Positions 57,178 through 64,000 of a stretch of DNA of 64,000 bases are shown one piece after another (positions within the stretch are counted from its first letter, which is position 1; each line of letters opens with the position of its first letter). The position numbers and the translations under genes were made by a program. The notes under the pieces are model-generated. The model did not search any database and had not been told where the DNA came from. It saw nothing but the letters and a program-made list of their open reading frames with translations. This DNA comes from Profftia lariciata (GTDB lineage: Bacteria; Pseudomonadota; Gammaproteobacteria; Enterobacterales; Enterobacteriaceae), in contig NZ_CP045925.1 of NCBI RefSeq assembly GCF_020541265.1, positions 248,001 through 312,000 on the forward strand, given 5' to 3'.

Positions 57178-60044
57178 ATTATTATAGATTTTAAATGTTT
57201 TACAGATTCTATCTAATATGCTTTTAAGCAGTCTCATTTAATAATTTTTATATTTTATTATCTATATAAGTGTCTTATTATTAAGTAATAATGTTAATTA
57301 ATAATAAATTTCTTTATTTTAGATACTATAATATATTAATTTTTAAAAAAATATATACTTCCTTAAGTATCTTATAATATTACTAATATAAGTAACTATC
57401 ATAAAAATTTTTATAAAAATAAATGTTATTATATATTTTATGGTAATTAGTTATTAAATTTAAAGTTATTAATATCTATATAACTGCTGATTAAAAGTAA
57501 TATCTTAAAATATTTTTATGAAATAAATTATGTAATAACACTATTATATCTTGTCATTGTAAGATCATATTATATTAATAATATTAAATAAATTTATTAA
57601 AAATATTTTTTTATATATTGCACAATATCATATATAAAATTACTATGTATTAATATTGTAAATTTTATTGCTTTATTACTTTAATAAATAAGTTATGAGA
57701 TTTTACATATAAAAATATTGTTTATTAATATAAAATATTTTATAAAAAATTAATTTATACTATTTTACGGTAAATATATTATTACTTAATATATGTATTA
57801 TATTATTATTTGAATCTACTAAAAGTTTGATCTTTTATATAAAATTACTTTAAATAAATTAATTTACTTATATCTTGTGTAAGAATATATTTATATAAAA
57901 ATATAATTTTTTAATATTTTAAATGAAAATTATTCTTTTAAAGAATTAAATAATTTTAAATTTTTTTTAAAAAAATAAATATTATTTAGTTAATTATCTT
58001 TAATAGATAAGAAAATTATTATAAAATATAATACCTTTATCAAATGATAACCTTGAATATTATGCAATATAAAAAAGCTTTATTTAATTTTTTCTAAAAA
58101 TATTATATTAGTAATATAATATATTGATATTATTATCATAAATAAATAGTATGCATTATACTACCTATTTATTAAATATATAGTTATATAATAAATAATA
58201 TATTAAATATAATAAATTTAATTATATATTATTTTTAATTTACTATACTTAAATAAAATGATATTTTAATAGTATTAATATATATTTATATCTTACAAAT
58301 AATAGATTTGTTGATATATAAGTATGTATTTCTACCGTACTATTTGTTTTAATAGATTTTTATACGTAAATTTTTATTACTCATGAAATGATACGTCTAA
58401 TTATACGGTCTTATATTTATAATTTTATTAGATACTAATTAAATTAACGTAATTAAAATTATAGCAATTAACTTTGTATTGCAATTTTCAACAAATAGAC
58501 TACAAATATAGTAGTATATTTGTTATGTTACTATATTAGTTAGAAAAATAAAGACTGAACTATATAGCAATAATTAAATAATTTTTATTTTATATATATT
58601 TAATATTGTACAAATATTGTATGTCATAGGTATGATATTACATTTTTTGTTATTATCTATAGATAATACAATAATAATCAGTAACTATCTATTTAAACAA
58701 TCAAATTTAGTCATATAATGTAATTAATTTATTAAAATATTAGTATATTCTTTTTTATCGATAAAAATGTATCTATTTTATATATATTTAATAGTGTTTT
58801 TTTGCTTGATGTATGATAAATATAAAATATACTATATTAATTAATATTACAATTTATTTAAAGAAATTATTTAATTAGTGGTTTTGTCGCTTATCTAATA
58901 TTAATTTAAAAACTAAAAATTTATATTATTTATAATTGTATATATAGCATTCAGAATTACAATAAAATTATATATACTTAAATAATTATTAATAATATTA
59001 TAAATAATTTATAACATGTTATAATGAATAATTACTGATTAATATGATAAAAATATATTTTATATATATTGTATTGTTGATATATTAATACAATATTAAT
59101 AATTAAATTATTAATTAATAAATTACAAGAATCTAAATAGCATCAAATAACATAATTAACATATGTTCTATGTATAACATAATTGTGTATATATTATTAT
59201 TTTATAAGTTATAATATAATTATATTAAGTTGTTAATTTATTATTGTAATACATTGTAATAATTAATTAATATACTAAAATATGTTATTTATTAACAAAA
59301 TAGATTAATTTTTACTATGCTAGTACGTTACGATAATTTTATTAAACTATATATAAAATATTTATTGTGTTTTTTGGTATCATTATATATATAAAATATA
59401 ATTAATGCATGATAACTATTAAAAAAATAATTTTTGTTATATATCTTTTAACTAATTATCCAATACAATAATATTATTATATTAATTAATACTTAGTAAA
59501 ATAAATAATGTTTATTAAAAGATTCAATAACTAGTTTTAATAAGTATAAATTATACATATAATAAGATAACAGGACTCAGGCAGATATTAGTTATATAAA
59601 ACTTTATTTATAAACATCAAATTATTAATACTTATTCATTAAGGAAACAAATTAATTATGAATTATAACTTATATTATTAAAATTATTATTATTTTAAAT
59701 AATCATTATTAATGATTGATACTGTTATAATAAAAATAATTAAAAAATTATAGCATTTTATTTATTTAATGAATATATGAAATATTTAGAAAAGTTTTTA
59801 CTAAAAAACTAATATAAATTATATAATTTAAAATATTAATAAATATTAAAGAGTATAATACATAATTAAAATTAAATAACTGTTAAAAATATTTTCTAAA
59901 TTTTTATATGCTAATTTAGCAAAGATACACAATAAACAATAATCTGCTATCTTAAATATTTTATTTTTTAGGCACAATTTTTTAAAAGTATTATTTTTTA
60001 GAACAATTTAATCTATTGTAAATGCAGTATTTCGGAAATACACA
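57178..60044. other. A/T-rich non-coding region, 2.9 kb
   Basis: No gene is readable. Two short less A/T-biased patches (about 58320-58420 and 59565-59600) show no protein pattern or RNA fold that I recognise. The last bases form the leader of the ompR pseudogene. Confidence 0.6.
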
Positions 60045-60719
60045 ATGCAAGAACATTATAAGATTTTAGTTGTTTATGATGATATGCGTTTACACGTATT
60101 ATTAGAGCGTTATTTAATCGAACAAGGTTTTCAGGTGCGTGGCATTGCTAATGCTGAATAAATGGATTGATTATTAACTTGTGAATCTTTTCATTTAATC
60201 ATATTAGATTTAATGCTTTTTGGTAAAGATCGTCTTTTGTTTGCCGTAATGCACACAGTCAAAGTAATCCTATACTCATTATTATGGTTACAACAAAAGG
60301 ATAAGAGATAGATCGTATTGTTATTTTAGAAATTGGTACTGATAACTATATTTCAAAACCATTTAATCCTCGTGAACTATTAACACGTATTCGCGCTGTA
60401 TTACGTCATCAGGCTCAGAAACTACTAGGTGCTCCTGCTCAGGAAGATACTATTATTTCTTTGGTATATTTAAATTAAATCTAGATACTCACGAAATATC
60501 TCGTGAAGATAAAATATACCATTAATTAGTAGCGCATTTGCAGTACTCAAAGCTTTAGTCAGCCATCCTAGTCAACCAATATCTCGCAATAAATTAATGA
60601 ATTTAGCATGTGGCTGCGAGTATAATGCTATGAAACGTTCTATCGATGTACAAATTTCTCGATTGCGTCAAATGTTAGAAGAAGATCTAACTCATCTTAG
60701 TTATATGCAAACTGTTTAG
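60045..60719 (+). pseudogene. ompR: Broken response regulator gene ompR
   Basis: The OmpR sequence can be followed nearly end to end but not as one frame. It starts MQEHYKILVV, with the first acidic-pocket Asp changed (VVYDD instead of VVDDD). It meets TAA and TGA where E. coli has EQMDRL. The phospho-acceptor segment LDLML survives. Near 60255 the frame shifts, continuing SNPILIIMVTTKG, then a TAA, then IDRIV...SKPFNPRELLTRIRAVLR. Another shift follows near 60460. The DNA-binding winged helix is readable (FAVLKALVSHP, RSIDVQISRLRQMLEED) up to QTV, where the expected Trp codon is TAG. OmpR would be the DNA-binding partner of EnvZ in osmoregulation of porins. With several stops and frameshifts it cannot make OmpR. 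Confidence 0.95.
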
Positions 60720-60728
60720 ATCCTGGGT

Positions 60729-62067
60729 ATGACGCTTTTGCAGCGTAGATTATTAACTAGTAAGTTCTTACTATTTGTTGGTTTATTATTATGTAATGCT
60801 ATTATTATATATTTTATTATTCTGAATATTCTTATTCAGCTAAGTTTTAATTAGTATAATCAAGTATTATCGTATAAAGTAAATATACTAATAAACATAC
60901 ATTGCAACTTGAGGATACAGAACTAAAAATCCTTTTAGTTTTTAAACGTAAGATTTGCCGTGAGTTAAGTATTACGTTTTATACTAATATCTCTGCTGAA
61001 GACAGTGATTTAAACTTAGCTAAACATGATAAGTATTTTAGTAAAAAATGACTCATAATATGTATGGTCTAACATATATTCGCGTTGAAATTCATTATAA
61101 TACTCCAAGTTTTATGGATAAAAACTTAGCTATCTCCTAAAATTTGGGTAAGTATTCCTTTAATAAAAATACATCAGAGAGAATTTTTTCCATTATGTAT
61201 ATATCATCATTATTATATTGCTATTAATAGGTAAAACATGACTATGTATTCGTGTTCATAATCAATATTTAATAAAATTAGAACATGATACTATTCAAGT
61301 TAGTAAAGAATATATTCCATAACTGTTATAAGAATATGGAGTATATGAATTACGTTAAGTGATATGAGCTTTTAATAAAATTACAATCAGAGTGAAACAA
61401 ATAATAGTTGATCAAATCTTACTTATGGCAGGTATTAGTCATGATCTACGTACTCAGCTAACACGTATCCGTTTAGCTGCTGAAATAATACAAACTAAAG
61501 ATTGTTATTTAATAGATTCTATTAATAAAGATACTGAAGAATGTAATGCTATTATTGAGAAATTTATTGATTATTTACGTACTGGGCAAGAAATATAAAG
61601 TTAAATATATGATTTAAATAGTATTTTAGCTGAAGTTATAGACAAAGATAATACTTATGATAAAGTAATTGATACTAATTTTATTAAAGGAGTACTACTA
61701 GTAAATGCTTCTTACCGTCTTTCAATTAAATGCACTATTATGAATATGTTAGCAAATGCTATACGATATGGTAACGGTTAGGTAAAGTTTAGCAGTGGCA
61801 CCCAAGATAAAAAACTTGGTTTCAGGTGGAAGATAACAATCCAGGGATTATATCTGAACATTTAGAGCGCTTATTCCAACGATTTATACGAGGTGCAATG
61901 CTAATAATACTATGAGCAGCACTAGTCTTGGTTTAGCCATATTATGACATATTATTAATAGCCATTCTGGCAGTTTAGATATAGCTACTAGTGAACGAGG
62001 TGAACGTATTTATACTTTTTTATTAATGCCTGATTCTTATTCTATTTCAGTACACTCTTTAAAATAA
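60729..62067 (+). pseudogene. envZ: Broken osmosensor histidine kinase gene envZ
   Basis: Follows the ompR remnant directly, as in enterobacteria. The first transmembrane helix is readable from the ATG at 60729 (TLLQRRLLTSKFLLF...IIYFIILN). It is followed by a periplasmic part with many stops and shifts, HAMP-region fragments (LEHDTIQVSKEYIP, EYGVYELR) and an open stretch at 61392-61598 holding the dimerisation/phospho-acceptor helix with its histidine (MAGISHDLRTQLTRIRLAAE...LRTGQE). The ATP-binding domain is then seen in pieces: NMLANAIRYGNG (N box), VEDNNPGI, LGLAI and ERGERIYTFLLMP, ending at a TAA at 62067. Kinase activity is impossible, and the open fragment is only part of this pseudogene. 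Confidence 0.95.
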
Positions 62068-64000
62068 AATATAATACATAAAAATAAATAGTTTTTATAA
62101 TTTTTTTAAAGTGATAATCATCTAGTTACATAAGATGTATATATCATATATATATTTTTTAAAAAAGGTGTTAAATGAAATAATATTTTTATATTTCATT
62201 TTATTACATATATGAATTTATTTAATTTTAATAGTAATATAACTATCTTATTATAAGATGTATTCAGTATTGTATATATAATAAAACAAAATATTAATTT
62301 TAAAAGAGTTATAAAATATTTTATTTTTAATGTATATTTAAAATAATTAATACTATTTTAGTATATTATATTGTATTAAATTAATACTGACTAAATATAT
62401 TATAAAATGTATTTAATAAAATTATAATACGAAAATTAATATATAATATATTAATCATTTACTAAATATAATATAAATAATATGATTATATTGCAAACAG
62501 ATGTTATTAATATTTTTTAAAAAATTAATTAGTATTAAAAATAAAAAATTATAAATTATTTTTAATAAAAGCTAATAATTTGTTCATATTATTACAAGAT
62601 AATCTTAAATTTATTATGAATACTTAATAATCATTAACGATAGATTATTATCTATATACTTTAGAAATTTGTATTAGTTAAAAACAATTAAATTTTATTA
62701 TATATGTATTATAAAGATAACTATTATAAATACATTTAATATTTATATAATTAAATAATTATAAAATTTATACCTTTATAATTTTTAATTAGTAACATGA
62801 TTAAATGTAATAATACTATATATTTATATATTATATTAATGATATAAATATAAGAATATACAATAATTAAAATTATAATTATTATAAATAATTTTATGTA
62901 TAATCAATAAAAACTTATAATAATATATTTTAAGATCAGTCAAATTTAAAAAGAAATTTTAATTTTAAATTAGTATGAAATAATTTTTATAAAATATTTA
63001 TTGTAATCTTTATTAAAAATACTTTACAAATCATAGTGATTTCATATTTATTTGTTAAATTTAGTTATATAAAATATATATGTTTTATTGTTACATAATA
63101 AAAAATAGTATTAATAATTTAAACAATACAATATTTAAATGTATCCATTCATATTATGGATAATATATTTTTTTTAAAAAATTATCTATAATAATGAATA
63201 TTGTATATACAAAATATTATTAAGTTTTAAATATTTTATGCATATTTATATATTTACTATTAAATTTATCTTATATAGTATTATTTAGCTATATTAATAT
63301 TTTATATTATATGATAGATAATTATATTATTATAATAAATTTTATTTTTTAAAATTTTTTAATACAAAAGCAATAAAATTGCTATTTAATTTAAATATTA
63401 TTGTGATATTTATTTTTACGATTATATCTTAAAAGATATTAAGATTAAATAATTAATAACAGTCATTCCTTAATAATAATTTTAGTATTTTTATAAAATT
63501 AGTTACTTAAATATTTTATATGTATACAATACTATATTAGTATACATTTTTTATCCTTGCTTATTTTAGTAAGTATTATACTTTATTTTTAATAAGATTA
63601 TAAATAATATCTTATAATTAATGAAATATTTTATATATCATCTAGTATGATCATTAATAGTGATTAGTAGTAAAACTATACTATGTATTTTTATAAAATT
63701 ACTATGTAAGTAAATTATTAATTACTAAATAAAAATATAATCTTTATATATTAACTTAGTAATTATATATAATATAGCAATATAATTATATATTATAACT
63801 ATTAATTAATAATACTATCTTGATATAGGATTTTAAGATTTTAATGCAATATCTTCATTATTTTAATGTAATAAAATAAATATAATATATTTAAAAAGTT
63901 TCATGAGAATAATTTTTAAGATTTAAATATTAACTTTTGAAGAAGTAATATTAATTATTTAATATGATCTTATTATAAATATAATAATGTTTTCTGAAAA
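62068..64000. other. A/T-rich non-coding region to window end, 1.9 kb
   Basis: No gene, RNA or remnant is readable on either strand. Confidence 0.65.

Noticed and set aside
59565..59600. Less A/T-biased patch (ACAGGACTCAGGCAGA) as an RNA or gene relic
   Set aside because: Only about 20 bases long, with no hairpin or protein pattern around it.
61392..61598. A 68-codon open frame with histidine-kinase similarity that could be taken for a small gene
   Set aside because: It matches only the dimerisation/phospho-acceptor helix of EnvZ, and further envZ pieces lie on both sides in other frames; it is part of the pseudogene.
1..64000. CRISPR array, insertion sequence, prophage or other mobile system
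   Set aside because: No regularly spaced repeats, no transposase or integrase and no phage protein could be recognised; recurring A/T words are low-complexity background.

Overview
The window looks like part of the chromosome of an obligate, long-term intracellular symbiont of the Enterobacterales (Gammaproteobacteria), of the kind found in insects. Every recognisable protein is nearest in sequence and length to its Escherichia coli counterpart. Many short operon blocks are enterobacterial: surA-lptD/djlA, folA/apaH-rsmA, waaI-waaG/waaA-coaD, nrdA-nrdB, gmk-rpoZ, ycaR-kdsB and aroK-aroB-rpe-trpS. The DNA is extremely A+T rich. By adding up the coordinates listed here, only about 24.4 kb of 64 kb (roughly 38 %) is intact coding sequence. 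I see no rRNA, no convincing tRNA, no insertion sequence, no phage gene and no CRISPR array. I cannot name the species from the sequence.

Layout. 0-9.4 kb: start of hldE (cut by the window edge), lpxL, surA, lptD and djlA. 11.6-22.7 kb: prlC, then the remains of the waa (LPS core) locus: a family-8 glycosyltransferase, waaG, waaA and coaD. 23-31.5 kb: ribonucleotide reductase (nrdB, nrdA), dnaQ, gmk, rpoZ. 34-42.2 kb: sbcB, folA (no ATG start), apaH, rsmA. 42.2-50.6 kb: almost empty except for a tiny lptM lipoprotein gene and the ycaR-kdsB pair. 50.6-57.2 kb: aroK, aroB, rpe, trpS. 60.0-62.1 kb: ompR and envZ, both clearly recognisable but broken by stops and frameshifts. Between these islands lie A/T-rich deserts of 0.4-3.7 kb in which I recognise no gene.

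How the genes work together. Ten of the 26 intact or partial genes concern the outer membrane and LPS: hldE (heptose), kdsB and waaA (Kdo), lpxL (lipid A acylation), waaG and waaI (outer core sugars), lptD with lptM (LPS export), surA (LptD/OMP chaperone), plus ycaR, which is coupled to kdsB. The cell therefore probably still builds an LPS with a core. The rest supports DNA precursors and replication (nrdAB, gmk, folA, dnaQ, sbcB), transcription and translation (rpoZ, rsmA, trpS), cofactors and aromatics (coaD, aroK, aroB), pentose phosphate metabolism (rpe) and housekeeping (apaH, prlC, djlA). Osmoregulation by EnvZ/OmpR has been lost recently.

The most notable points are the 38-residue natural mini-LptM, the folA gene that must start at ATT or is in the first stage of decay, an Asn-to-Ser change in the catalytic motif IV of RsmA, the freshly broken ompR-envZ pair, an 11-base pure G/C run upstream of aroK, and non-coding gaps longer than the genes that normally occupy them. 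I did not find a clear undescribed system in this window.
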